A DNA stretch of 64,000 nucleotides from Planktothrix rubescens CCAP 1459/22 (GTDB lineage: Bacteria > Cyanobacteriota > Cyanobacteriia > Cyanobacteriales > Microcoleaceae), in assembly GCA_904830895.1 (NCBI GenBank), contig LR882958.1, forward strand, positions 3,302,001 to 3,366,000, given 5' to 3'. The stretch's first letter is position 1; every line of letters starts with the position of its first letter. The notes beneath the pieces were generated by a model. The model worked only from the letters and a program-made list of their open reading frames with translations, made no database searches and was not told the DNA's origin. Positions 1 through 7,710 of the stretch are shown here, piece by piece. A program made the translations under genes and the position numbers.

Positions 1-456
1 TTCCGTCTTAATTTCTATTAGATTGGGTAAGGGAAATTCTAAAACCGTTAACACTTCACTCAAGTCAGAGGGAATCGCAATTTGGGGAGAAATAATTACT
101 AAATTCTTAGGTTGAGACTTTAATTTTTTGGCTAAATTTCTTAATTTCCGCGAAATTGAAATATCTTCTAAAAATCTATGAAAGTCCCTTAAAATAAAGA
201 CAGCAGGCATCGCCTCTGGTAATTTTTCTACGAATTCTAAGGCTTGTAACGGATTCCGTTTTCCGGCGCCTAAATCATTAGGATTTCCCTGCTGATATCC
301 TTCCACAAAATCCCAGACATAAACCCCACGGTTGCCCTGATCTTTTGCCGCTTGTTTAATTACAGTTTCGACTCGTTCTTCTTCTAAGGTCGGAATATAG
401 ATAATAGCGTAGCGCGATCGCAATAATAACTTCAATTCCTCATTGAATTTACTCAT
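1..456 (-). CDS. Ycf46-like AAA ATPase, N-terminal part (runs off the left edge)
   Basis: An open frame reads leftwards from ATG at 456 to the window edge, giving about 152 residues that start MSKFNEELKLLLRSRYAIIY. The segment YIPTLEEERVE followed by a region such as VFILRDFHRFLED fits the N-terminal non-catalytic part of cyanobacterial Ycf46-type AAA proteins. The Walker motifs would lie beyond the edge and cannot be checked. It is the last gene of the rpmH-rnpA-yidC strand, 86 bp after the DUF177 gene. The family is linked to CO2 use and photosynthesis regulation in cyanobacteria, but the exact role here is inference. Confidence 0.75.
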   Translation of the reverse strand, partial: MSKFNEELKLLLRSRYAIIYIPTLEEERVETVIKQAAKDQGNRGVYVWDFVEGYQQGNPNDLGAGKRNPLQALEFVEKLPEAMPAVFILRDFHRFLEDISISRKLRNLAKKLKSQPKNLVIISPQIAIPSDLSEVLTVLEFPLPNLIEIKTE

Positions 457-542
457 AGAAAGTGGGAGCAGGGGGAGGTAGGGGGGCAGGGGGAGCGTCC
501 TCGCTCGCTGACTATCAAATGTTAACTATCAACACCTCTTAA

Positions 543-1043
543 TTATTGTAGATTTTGCTTCAAAGATTGTAATGAAGCCCAACGTTGATCAACAATAGGC
601 CGGGATTCGGTTGATATTGGTTGGGGAAGTTCACAGGGCCCCTCACAGAGTTGGCGTAGGGGTAGGGCTAAACACAATTGTTGATAGAGCCAATCCCCAA
701 GTAAAAAATGACCTTGGGGATGCAGACTTTCCACAGGTTCATCTAAAGAAATTTCTACTTCAGCTTTAGAAGCATCGACTTTATCTACCGAAGCCATCAA
801 CCAAATTAATTCAGAAGTATCGACCTTTAACCGATGGTTATATTGTTTTAAACATCGGTCACAGGTCAGGGTAACAATAGTTTCCGCCTGAACCACCGCC
901 TCGATATAAGTGGTTTTATGACTGACCCGCATCCGACCTCGAACCGGAGTTAGAGTTTCTAAGTCGGGGAAAAACTCTTGAAACTCAAATTCTAAAGATC
1001 GGTTTTGTGTCCTAAGTAAATCTGGGATATAGATGGAGTCCAT
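543..1043 (-). CDS. DUF177 / YceD-family protein (23S rRNA accumulation)
   Basis: The protein has 166 residues from the preferred start at 1043 (MDSIYIPDLL); an in-frame ATG seven codons earlier is less likely. The family signature is a CDRC pair near residues 61-64, followed later by LCEGPCELP, a paired-cysteine pattern typical of YceD/DUF177. In bacteria and plastids, family members help 23S rRNA accumulation and large-subunit assembly. It sits in the same direction as the khpB-like and yidC genes, which fits a ribosome and membrane biogenesis cluster. Confidence 0.8.
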   Translation of the reverse strand: MDSIYIPDLLRTQNRSLEFEFQEFFPDLETLTPVRGRMRVSHKTTYIEAVVQAETIVTLTCDRCLKQYNHRLKVDTSELIWLMASVDKVDASKAEVEISLDEPVESLHPQGHFLLGDWLYQQLCLALPLRQLCEGPCELPQPISTESRPIVDQRWASLQSLKQNLQ

Positions 1044-1096
1044 AATTATTTTCCCACCTGCCAAAAATAAGCAAGGCTAAACAAAGTTTTCGGTGT

Positions 1097-1573
1097 CTAG
1101 CCTTTTATTTTAACCACCAAACGACGATCGGGTTCCTGTCCCCGACTATAGGTTTCTAAATCATCGCTTTCTTCGAGAAAAGAATGAATCAGACGTCTTT
1201 CTGCCGAAGACAGGGATTTAATTTCCACCTCTCCCCCGGTCTCTCGGACACGACTGGCCGCATGGTCAGCTAAAGCCCGCAATTCCAAATGACGTTGAGT
1301 TCGATATCCGTTGAGTTCTACGGTGTAAGAGGTGCGCTCCTCGTCGTCTTTGCCCAGGTTATGAATGGCGTTGAGTAAATATTGAATCGCATCTAAAACT
1401 TCCCCGTCCTGACCGATTAAAGTTGCCACCTGTTCGGGGGTGAGATTAACTTGATCAATGGTTAACCAACAGGAATCCGCTTCTAAACTAGGTTTTACCT
1501 GGGAGGGAACTGCCCCTAATTTGAGCAATTCCTCCAACCATTCTTGGCCCTGTTGTATATCGCTATTATTCAT
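1097..1573 (-). CDS. KhpB/Jag-like RNA-binding protein (KH plus R3H)
   Basis: This 158-residue protein has a KH-like segment around residues 40-75 (LIGQDGEVLDAIQYLLN, a GxxG-type loop) and an R3H domain at residues 95-140 (RALADHAASRVRETG ... RRLIHSFLEE). It ends in a basic RRLVVKIKG tail. The arrangement is that of the Jag/KhpB family found next to yidC in many bacteria, although the N-terminal Jag_N domain is absent or very short here, as in other cyanobacteria. It starts 2 bp after the yidC stop, so the two genes are probably co-transcribed and translationally coupled. Confidence 0.85.
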   Translation of the reverse strand: MNNSDIQQGQEWLEELLKLGAVPSQVKPSLEADSCWLTIDQVNLTPEQVATLIGQDGEVLDAIQYLLNAIHNLGKDDEERTSYTVELNGYRTQRHLELRALADHAASRVRETGGEVEIKSLSSAERRLIHSFLEESDDLETYSRGQEPDRRLVVKIKG

Positions 1574-1575
1574 TT

Positions 1576-2733
1576 CTACGACTGCGCCTTTTTCTTAGAA
1601 CGTCCCGGCTCAAAGGGTAATGCTTCTCTTTCCCCATCAACCGTTGCTAATTTAGCGGTTTTACTGGATTCTTCCACAATTTTTTGCAAGTGTTCGGGTA
1701 GAGGTTCCCGGGACAAAATAAATGCTTGAACCGTTTGGAAGATATTCGCAATCAGCATATACAGCAACACACCCGCCGGAAGGGGGAAGAAGAAAAACAT
1801 CCCACTGAACAGCACAGGTGTAATTTTATTAATCGTATCTTGCTGAGGATTACCACTACTCGAACCTTGTCCCGATAAGACTTGGTTGAGATATAAAGAT
1901 ACCCCAAAAGCCAGAATCATCCCGACAATATCCCAGTGAATCGTACCATCGGGATCAACGGCCCCGACTCGACCCAAAGCATCAATAAACAGAAATCCTT
2001 TATCCGAAGCTAATCCCCTCAGACCCACTTGAATCGTGGCATCTCCAGGTGCTAAGGCCAGGATTTGACCGTTTTCACCGACTTGGATCTTATCTTCCCC
2101 TTTCAGAATTTTCCAGGTGGGGATTAGGTTTACTTCGGGATATTTTTCCAATTCCGATTTTAAGGGTTTACCGTCAACGGTTTGGAGTTCTACCTTTACC
2201 TTTTCATTCAGCCCTAAACGATTACCACCGGGAATCATCGCGACAACGGAGGTGTGAATTCCATCGGCGAAATAATAGTTTTGAGCTTTAGTAGCGTAGG
2301 CTTGGGGCTGAACCTGTTCAATTTGTGCTTGGGGTAAAATCTGTAGGTCTATGCTGTAGTTGACATCAGAAAAGGGTGAACCCCGCAAAGTAGCAAACAG
2401 AGCAAAAAGAATCGGCATTTGAATCAGAAGCGGGAAACATCCAGCTAAGGGATTTCCCAGTTCTTTGTAGACTCTGCTCATTTCTTCCCGTTGTTTCACC
2501 GGGTCATCTTTATGCTGTTGTTGGATTTGATCAACCCGTTCTTTCATCAACGGTTGGGTGACTTTCATTCGCCGCATATTGCGAATTGAACCCGCATTCA
2601 AGGGGTAAAGCGCGAAGCGAACCACTAAGGTTAACGCTACAATTGCTAAACCATAACTAGGCACGATCCCGTAGAAAAAATCTAGGATCGGCAACATCAA
2701 ATTATTGGAAAGAAACCCGATACCAAAGTCCAT
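1576..2733 (-). CDS. yidC: Membrane protein insertase YidC (Alb3/Oxa1 family)
   Basis: The start at 2733 ([20 protein letters not shown]) is preferred; an upstream in-frame extension of 32 residues looks non-coding. The resulting 385-residue protein has the Oxa1 core: a first membrane helix ([20 protein letters not shown]), the cytoplasmic helical hairpin, then [20 protein letters not shown] and a late pair of membrane helices. A roughly 100-residue insert between the hairpin and the later helices carries beta-rich sequence, as in other cyanobacterial YidC proteins. It inserts proteins into plasma and thylakoid membranes. Its place downstream of rnpA is the conserved bacterial order. Confidence 0.95.
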   Translation of the reverse strand: MDFGIGFLSNNLMLPILDFFYGIVPSYGLAIVALTLVVRFALYPLNAGSIRNMRRMKVTQPLMKERVDQIQQQHKDDPVKQREEMSRVYKELGNPLAGCFPLLIQMPILFALFATLRGSPFSDVNYSIDLQILPQAQIEQVQPQAYATKAQNYYFADGIHTSVVAMIPGGNRLGLNEKVKVELQTVDGKPLKSELEKYPEVNLIPTWKILKGEDKIQVGENGQILALAPGDATIQVGLRGLASDKGFLFIDALGRVGAVDPDGTIHWDIVGMILAFGVSLYLNQVLSGQGSSSGNPQQDTINKITPVLFSGMFFFFPLPAGVLLYMLIANIFQTVQAFILSREPLPEHLQKIVEESSKTAKLATVDGEREALPFEPGRSKKKAQS

Positions 2734-2878
2734 TCTTTTGAGTTTATTGAACTGCTTGCGTAAAATATATATAATTTTAAGAACCATTAGCCGACGCTGG
2801 ATTCGTGGGTTGGCGACAACCCATACCATCCGTCAGGCTTCAGGCTCAACACCGAAAAAACTGCATCCTTTTCCCAGA

Positions 2879-3271
2879 TTATCGGCTGGTTATCGCACTG
2901 GCTTTTTGAGCCTGGGGTGAGATTTTATCGAGGATAAAGTCGTAGGCTTCTCGAAATCGAGGAATAGCCCGCAGTTCCAGACGAGAACCATTTTTCAGGG
3001 TGACAACCATATCCCCCCAAGTCCCGAGTCCTCTGGGAACCTTCACGATTTTGATAATTTCTGAATAGACAATATCGGTACGATCCTGTCCCATCCATCC
3101 ACCGATCACAGATATCCGGCGGTTCGTGATCCGATAGCGCAGCCATAATGCCCGCACAATTGCCCCAATCGCCAGAGGGATACCAATAACCGTCAGTCCT
3201 ATTAATAGATTGATAATCAGGTCGCCGATCGCCGGGCCTCCCTCATAAAAACTTTCCTCCCGTATACCCAT
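2879..3271 (-). CDS. PH-domain (bPH2-type) membrane protein
   Basis: This 130-residue protein has one hydrophobic stretch (DLIINLLIGLTVIGIPLAIGAIVRALW, residues 17-43). It is followed by a basic RYRITNRRISVIGG motif and a beta-rich domain (DIVYSEIIKIVKVPRGLGTWGDMVV) typical of bacterial pleckstrin-homology-like YdbS/YdbT proteins. The start overlaps the 3' end of rnpA by 29 bp, so it is translationally coupled within the rpmH-rnpA-yidC operon. This gene between rnpA and yidC is a common cyanobacterial arrangement. Its biochemical role is unknown. Confidence 0.8.
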   Translation of the reverse strand: MGIREESFYEGGPAIGDLIINLLIGLTVIGIPLAIGAIVRALWLRYRITNRRISVIGGWMGQDRTDIVYSEIIKIVKVPRGLGTWGDMVVTLKNGSRLELRAIPRFREAYDFILDKISPQAQKASAITSR

Positions 3272-3647
3272 TTAAAACCTCTGCTTCTACCAACAACTTT
3301 TCTAATTCTTGCAGAATTTCTGAATAATTGCACTGATCGGCCGTTGGTTTAACAACGATCACAACGTCCCAACCCGGTGATATCAAGGGTAAAAACTGAT
3401 GCCAAACTGCTCTAATTTGACGTTTGATCCGATTCCGAACCACAGCCCGTTTACTCACTTTTTGACTGATGGAAATCCCCATCCTAGTCGGCTGAACACA
3501 GGACGAGTCGCTTAAATTCCGTTCTGTTCTATGGGGTTGACCTCGTAAGGCCCTCAAGGTTAAATGAGGGGTTTTGCGATGCAGTCCTTTGCTATAGACG
3601 GCTTTGAAGTCTTTGGGATGCCGGAGTCGATTGATTTTCGGTAACAT
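3243..3647 (-). CDS. rnpA: Ribonuclease P protein component
   Basis: The 134-residue product starts MLPKINRLRHPKDFKAVYSK, the usual RnpA opening. It contains the RNR-type RNA-binding motif RAVVRNRIKRQIRAVW that contacts the catalytic RNA. A cyanobacterial insert of about 20 residues (LRALRGQPHRTERNLSDSS) follows the first strand. It processes tRNA precursors together with the RNA subunit encoded elsewhere. It lies 109 bp downstream of rpmH, the conserved order. Confidence 0.95.
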   Translation of the reverse strand: MLPKINRLRHPKDFKAVYSKGLHRKTPHLTLRALRGQPHRTERNLSDSSCVQPTRMGISISQKVSKRAVVRNRIKRQIRAVWHQFLPLISPGWDVVIVVKPTADQCNYSEILQELEKLLVEAEVLNGYTGGKFL

Positions 3648-3756
3648 TAATTAGGTACTGCTACCCACAAATTCAAAATTCCCTTTAGCTTGATCATCAG
3701 GATGGCAATGAGTTCGTGGGAATAGCAATAGGTTTTCTTGAATTGGGATCAAGGAT

Positions 3757-3894
3757 TTAAAACGTTAAACGCGCCCGTCCTTTCTTGCGACGAGCTTTGA
3801 TAACTGCTTGACCGTTTTTTGTCCGCATTCGTACTCTGAAGCCAGAAACTCTTTTCTTTTTGCGGTTCGTTCCTTGCAGGGTTTGTTGAGCCAT
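3757..3894 (-). CDS. rpmH: Ribosomal protein bL34
   Basis: A 45-residue minus-strand frame starts at ATG 3894 ([20 protein letters not shown]) and ends KKGRARLTF before TAA at 3757. It is very basic, with the bL34 signature [19 protein letters not shown]. The gene is too short for common length cut-offs. A GGAGGT-like purine run lies just upstream (complement of 3899-3906), a good ribosome binding site. It leads the rnpA-yidC cluster. Confidence 0.97.
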   Translation of the reverse strand: MAQQTLQGTNRKKKRVSGFRVRMRTKNGQAVIKARRKKGRARLTF

Positions 3895-4010
3895 TACTTA
3901 CCTCCGGTGCCTTTTTGTTAATTTGTTAATTAAAAGTCACAATTTTTCAGTGTACCACAATTGTTGGACTTTAGGCGCGGGGTGCAAAAAGCTTCTCCAC
4001 AACTACAATA

Positions 4011-4520
4011 TTAATCAATACTCAAAACCCAAGTTCCCACATAACGCAACATCGGCACATCTCCGGGGGTGCGAATATTGGCATTAAAGTTGAAAACGCC
4101 CCCAAAGGTGGGATTTTTGACGTTAGAGAGAACGATTTCTACCTTAGTCCCCGCCGGAATCGGTTCTTGGGGATAAATTTGGATAATATGGTTCTCTTTA
4201 TCCCAAATCACGTCTTCTAAGGGAATCGGCTTATCTTTAATGCGAATTTGTACTGATTTAGGATCAATTTTGCCTTTATAGTATTTGGGATAGGTGATGG
4301 AAATTTCGGCGATCGCTAAATTCAACTTATCAGCCGGAAGTCTTAATTTATAACGATCCCATTCTCCCGACCGTCCGCTTTGGAGAAAATAATTTAAGAT
4401 GTTGGCCTTGTCGGGGCCACTCAACAGGGTCATCCCTGGTAAACCTTGGGCTTGGGTGATTTTAGCTAAACTTGTCAGGGCTAAACCCGTTATTAATAAT
4501 GCAGAAAATAGTTGTCGCAT
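4011..4520 (-). CDS. Secreted DUF2808 protein
   Basis: This 169-residue protein has an N-terminal signal peptide (MRQLFSALLITGLALTSLAKITQAQ, cleavage expected after AQA). The mature part has the DUF2808 pattern: ISITYPKYYKGKIDPKSVQI, a middle strand KENHIIQIYPQEPIPAGTKVEIVLSNV, and the end MLRYVGTWVLSID. DUF2808 proteins are secreted or periplasmic and mostly cyanobacterial; function is unknown. It is a single gene with a promoter region of more than 300 bp upstream. Confidence 0.8.
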   Translation of the reverse strand: MRQLFSALLITGLALTSLAKITQAQGLPGMTLLSGPDKANILNYFLQSGRSGEWDRYKLRLPADKLNLAIAEISITYPKYYKGKIDPKSVQIRIKDKPIPLEDVIWDKENHIIQIYPQEPIPAGTKVEIVLSNVKNPTFGGVFNFNANIRTPGDVPMLRYVGTWVLSID

Positions 4521-4737
4521 ATCGGCTCCTGTAAAAAAGTTAAATTTTGTTTAAATTTTAACAACTATATCAAATATAGGTTAAAGGATTAAGAATCTAA
4601 ATCGACCAAATACGCGGGGAATTGTAACATTTTTTGGGTTTTTGTGCAACAATTACTCTATCTTATACTAATTATGGTATTTCTTGATTTCTGTTATATT
4701 TGTAGGTGTATTAGTTGTGAAGCCTTCTATCTAGGTT

Positions 4738-4806
4738 ATGAGCATGGATATTACTGTTGAAACGAATCCAGATGATGTTATGACTTGGGAGGATATAAAA
4801 AAATAA
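4738..4806 (+). pseudogene. Tiny 22-codon frame, possible toxin-antitoxin remnant
   Basis: ATG at 4738 opens a 22-residue frame (MSMDITVETNPDDVMTWEDI) ending at TAA 4804-4806, 50 bp before the DUF2281 gene. The acidic composition resembles the start of small antitoxin or DUF-type proteins. It is too short to assign and may not be expressed. The rest of 4521-4855 shows only AT-rich sequence and no other gene. Confidence 0.25.
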
Positions 4807-4855
4807 TTAAAGTGAAGCGATCGCTTAAACAAAAAAACAAGGAAGGGTTAAACAG

Positions 4856-5098
4856 ATGTCATCAATACCCAGTGTTAAGCAAGAGTTATTAAATTTAATA
4901 GAACAGTTACCTGATCATAAAATGTCAGAAGTTGTGCAGTTTGTCAATTTTTTAATCTATTGTCAAAATCAATCTTTTAGTTTGAATTTTGATCAGAAAA
5001 AAAAACCGGATCATGAAGTAGATCCGCTTGCGGAATTTATTGGGGCTGTTGCTCATGGTTCATTAGCTCAGAATATTGATCAAGAAATTTATGGATAA
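4856..5098 (+). CDS. DUF2281-type antitoxin
   Basis: The product is 80 residues. Its first half, VKQELLNLIEQLPDHKMSEVVQFVNFLIY, has the helical DUF2281/VapB-like pattern seen in cyanobacterial antitoxins. The acidic tail ends DPLAEFIGAVAHGSLAQNID, a common antitoxin C-terminus. An AAGGAAGGG ribosome site lies upstream. Its 3' end overlaps the start of a PIN-domain frame at 5091, the usual antitoxin-toxin coupling, but that toxin is truncated. The gene is therefore probably an orphan antitoxin. Confidence 0.65.
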   Translation: MSSIPSVKQELLNLIEQLPDHKMSEVVQFVNFLIYCQNQSFSLNFDQKKKPDHEVDPLAEFIGAVAHGSLAQNIDQEIYG

Positions 5099-5210
5099 TC
5101 AACTTTTTGTTGATACTTGGGGATGGTTAACGTTACATGATCAGAGGGAAGATCGGCATCAAGAAGTTGTAAATTTTTATCACCAGTTCAGACTTAAATC
5201 TGATAATTAA
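5091..5210 (+). pseudogene. PIN-domain toxin, 5' fragment only
   Basis: ATG 5091 overlaps the DUF2281 gene by 8 bp and encodes 39 residues (MDNQLFVDTWGWLTLHDQRE...) before TAA at 5208-5210. The VDTWGW opening with its first acidic residue is typical of PIN toxins partnered with DUF2281 antitoxins. Full-length relatives are about 130-150 residues, so at least two thirds, including the later acidic active-site residues, is missing. Deletion has probably inactivated the toxin while leaving the antitoxin. Confidence 0.6.
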
Positions 5211-5221
5211 TATTATAAACT

Positions 5222-5875
5222 CTACGATTCTATCCTTTCGCGTACCCATTTACGAAATGATCTCAACGCTACACTCGTCCCCTTTATCCAACTCATTTCT
5301 ACAAACTGAGAAATTACTTCTATGACTGGAAAATTGGCAAAAATTGGGCTAATTTGAGACTTAATATATTCTCCATTTCGCAGAACATAAATTTGCAATT
5401 GATCATTTTCATAGCGCCACAGTTCTGCAACACCGAGTGCTTGATAAGCACTTAACTGAGTTTTAGAGGTAACATCAACTTCAATGGCTAAATCTGGGGG
5501 TGGGTCAACCGTTAAATCTAACCGTTTTTTCCCAATCATCGCTTGATAATTTTGAATATAAAAACAATTATCCGGTTCAATTCCAGCCGCCATTCCTTGA
5601 CGTTTAAATGTTGTTGATCCAAAACACTCCCGTTCCATTTCTAGTTCTTCTAGCAGAATTTTTACCATATCCCCAATAATTTCTTTATTAAATTCATGTT
5701 CTGGTAAAGGCATCCTAATCTCCAAAATTCCTTGAAAATAAGCCACTCGCGCCCCTCGATGTTCGCCCAACTCCGCTAAAATTGCCTCAAAATCTTGCCA
5801 GCTTACATCCAGAAACAGCACACGCTGTCCAGGGGGAACGCTGAGTTGCTTGAGTTGCAGTGTCACCATCACCAT
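5222..5875 (-). CDS. Uma2 family (DUF820) PD-(D/E)XK nuclease-like protein
   Basis: The product is 217 residues. The family core is visible: an early region with GILEIRMPLPEHEF, then the catalytic-type segment DPPPDLAIEVDVTSKTQ followed by YQALGVAELWRYENDQLQIY. The D...E-x-D pattern and the YxxLGVxELWR motif are standard for Uma2 proteins, which are present in tens of copies in many cyanobacteria. Function is not established; the fold suggests an endonuclease. It lies convergent with the truncated PIN toxin. Confidence 0.8.
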   Translation of the reverse strand: MVMVTLQLKQLSVPPGQRVLFLDVSWQDFEAILAELGEHRGARVAYFQGILEIRMPLPEHEFNKEIIGDMVKILLEELEMERECFGSTTFKRQGMAAGIEPDNCFYIQNYQAMIGKKRLDLTVDPPPDLAIEVDVTSKTQLSAYQALGVAELWRYENDQLQIYVLRNGEYIKSQISPIFANFPVIEVISQFVEMSWIKGTSVALRSFRKWVRERIES

Positions 5876-5939
5876 TACCCTTTTCTAAGAGTTACTTTTA
5901 GTTTAATACAATTCAAAATAAAAATTTTATCCTTGTTCC

Positions 5940-6305
5940 CTATTTTTTTAACGGAACATAACTAATAATGTCTTGATATTCATTTTCCTCCGCAGCTAAA
6001 GCAATTAAAATTAAATCCTCAATAATTTGACCAAAATTTGCTTGTTTTCTTAAAACTAAAATTCCAGGAATGTGATCCCCGTTGTTTAAATGATCAGCTA
6101 AATGGACAGGCATAGAACTGCGGTTATTAGTCACTAAAATAAATCCGAATTTTTCACACCAAGACAAAATTTCAGGATCAAGCGTTCCAATAGAGGGAGT
6201 ATTCGGATCACCAATTCTTAAAACAATAAGATCAGAAACACGGTTTTTAAGCTGTTCTTGATAAACAGGAGGGAGATTTTCATCAATTAGATATTTTATG
6301 GGCAT
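5940..6305 (-). CDS. DUF5615 PIN-like toxin
   Basis: The 121-residue protein opens MPIKYLIDENLPPVYQEQL, with the DEN acidic motif of DUF5615/Mut7-C-like PIN proteins. A second acidic region lies at DPEILSWCEKFGFILVTNNR, followed by HLADHLNNGDHIPGILVLRK. It is the toxin-type partner of the DUF433 gene, which it overlaps by 10 bp. The expected activity is RNA cleavage, but this has been shown for few relatives. All the key acidic residues visible in the family are present, so it looks intact. Confidence 0.7.
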   Translation of the reverse strand: MPIKYLIDENLPPVYQEQLKNRVSDLIVLRIGDPNTPSIGTLDPEILSWCEKFGFILVTNNRSSMPVHLADHLNNGDHIPGILVLRKQANFGQIIEDLILIALAAEENEYQDIISYVPLKK

Positions 6306-6652
6306 TCTTGACTCACCTTAACCGCTTCCTGTTCAGCTTTTAACTTCAGCAATCTTTTGACAACAGTAGGGGGATTTTGATCATGTTCTGTTTCAGCTTG
6401 ATTCGTAGCTGTTAACCAATTTTCTAAATAATCAGAAACCTGTTCTTGATTTCTAAAATAATAAAGAATAGTGGCATAAATTTGTTCTAATGTAACTGTT
6501 GTAAAATGCTTTTGGATTTCTTCGGGGGATTGATGATTATAAAGATATTCATACAAAATCTGTTCAATGCTAATGCGTGTTCCTTTAATTCGGATATCAT
6601 CAGAAGCAAGAACATTAAAATAATCGTGCAATTGAATCAATGATTGGATCAT
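6296..6652 (-). CDS. DUF433 antitoxin
   Basis: The protein is 118 residues. The DUF433 winged-helix part is seen at IRIKGTRISIEQILYEYLYNH, followed by SPEEIQKHFTTVTLEQIYATILYYF, the family pattern of G-TR-I/V and Q-Y-A-I-YY. The C-terminal 40 residues are charged and probably contact the toxin. The stop overlaps the DUF5615 start by 10 bp, so the two form an operon with the antitoxin first. DUF433 proteins usually repress their own promoter. Confidence 0.72.
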   Translation of the reverse strand: MIQSLIQLHDYFNVLASDDIRIKGTRISIEQILYEYLYNHQSPEEIQKHFTTVTLEQIYATILYYFRNQEQVSDYLENWLTATNQAETEHDQNPPTVVKRLLKLKAEQEAVKVSQECP

Positions 6653-6748
6653 TTTCGTTAAAGTTTATAGTTGTTTAGGATGACCTTTTTTAGCTTGCAA
6701 GTGGGTGGTAATAATCATTATAACAATTTATTTAAAAAAATGATTGCC

Positions 6749-6832
6749 GTGAAGCGATCGCTTAAACTAAAAAAACAAGGAAGGTTTAAATAAATGTTAT
6801 CAATAATGGAACGAGAGGAATTTACCCAATAA
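6749..6832 (+). pseudogene. Decayed second copy of the DUF2281 antitoxin leader
   Basis: The segment from GTGAAGCGATCGCTTAAAC through the ribosome site to ATGTTATCAATA closely repeats 4812-4866, the leader and first codons of the DUF2281 gene. Here the frame from ATG 6794 runs only 12 codons (MLSIMEREEFTQ) before TAA. The body of the gene is gone. This looks like the footprint of a duplicated toxin-antitoxin module. Confidence 0.55.
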
Positions 6833-6840
6833 CAATAACT

Positions 6841-7371
6841 TCAATTATTATCCGTATGATTATTACCAATATTCTCATCAATATTACAATCTTGTATAGA
6901 TAATTCAGTGATTTCTGATGTGGGGATTGTTAGATGAAACTGAAAAACGATTTGATGTTGTTCTATATTAACAGTAGTGATATTAATAACGCTTTGTTTA
7001 GGTAATAAATTTTTAACAGGAACTTTGTTATCCAGCTTAGATTTATAACCGGATTCATCAAGCCATTCATAAATCTTGCGCCAGTTTTCTACTTTTTCTG
7101 CTTTATCTAACAAAGACTTTACATATTTATAAACCGTTGCACATAAATCAGACTCTACGCCTCTGGGAATTTTCTCTAACTTTTGAGCGATTTCCGAGGG
7201 ACTACAGCCAGACAATAACCCCCTTAAGTGAGCTTTTTCAATGGGAGTGAGATGCTTTCCCTTCGCAGATGCCAAGTCAGCATAAAGACTTTCTAAATCC
7301 CATTCCTGGGCAGCCTGACTAAATATTTTGTCCACTTGAGCCATATTGCGGGTATAAAAAACAGCTAACAC
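6841..7371 (-). CDS. Hypothetical protein with an HTH-like domain
   Basis: The product is 176 residues. Residues 38-90 (KHLTPIEKAHLRGLLSGCSP then SEIAQKL) look like a sigma-type helix-turn-helix similar to the N-terminal domains of cyanobacterial NTPase and vWA-associated signalling proteins. The remainder shows no recognised domain and the tail is rich in Asn and Ile. A truncated VWA-domain frame lies divergently 105 bp away. I cannot assign a function. The vWA-linked conflict-system idea is inference from this neighbour. Confidence 0.5.
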   Translation of the reverse strand: MLAVFYTRNMAQVDKIFSQAAQEWDLESLYADLASAKGKHLTPIEKAHLRGLLSGCSPSEIAQKLEKIPRGVESDLCATVYKYVKSLLDKAEKVENWRKIYEWLDESGYKSKLDNKVPVKNLLPKQSVINITTVNIEQHQIVFQFHLTIPTSEITELSIQDCNIDENIGNNHTDNN

Positions 7372-7475
7372 GATTCTAACATAAATTCTAACGTTAATCA
7401 GTAGACAATTAGAAGTTAGTTAATTTATTATCAGTTACAGAGGAGTTCGACAAACCAGAGAAAGATAGGAAACCT

Positions 7476-7625
7476 ATGCCCACAGGGAATCTAGCGGATT
7501 TTGCGATTAACCAGGAACCACGATGTCCAGTTGTTTTGTTACTGGATAACTCAGGTTCAATGTCCGGTCAACCCATCCAGCAGTTAAATCAAGGGGTTGC
7601 CGTGTTTAAGCAATTCGTAGATTAA
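7476..7625 (+). pseudogene. VWA (TerY-like) protein, N-terminal fragment
   Basis: ATG 7476 opens 49 codons ending TAA 7623-7625. The sequence [20 protein letters not shown] carries the first part of a MIDAS metal site (D-x-S-G-S) at the position usual for about 220-residue TerY-type VWA proteins. The remaining 75 percent is missing. It is preceded by an AGAGGAG purine run at 7439-7445, rather far upstream. Probably a deletion remnant of a stress or conflict-related VWA gene. Confidence 0.6.
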
Positions 7626-7710
7626 TAGCAGAGATAACAAAATAATAACAGATTAATCTGAAGATCTGTTATTAAACTGTAAAATTATAACATTTAAGGA
7701 TTGAGAACAC

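Noticed and set aside
27-500. Reading of the first 450 bases as intergenic sequence
   Set aside because: A continuous minus-strand frame with a clear Ycf46-type start at 456 shows a truncated gene at the window edge.
2049-2291. Plus-strand open frame of 80 codons inside yidC
   Set aside because: It is antisense to the conserved YidC insert region and shows no domain or ribosome site; the minus-strand gene explains it.
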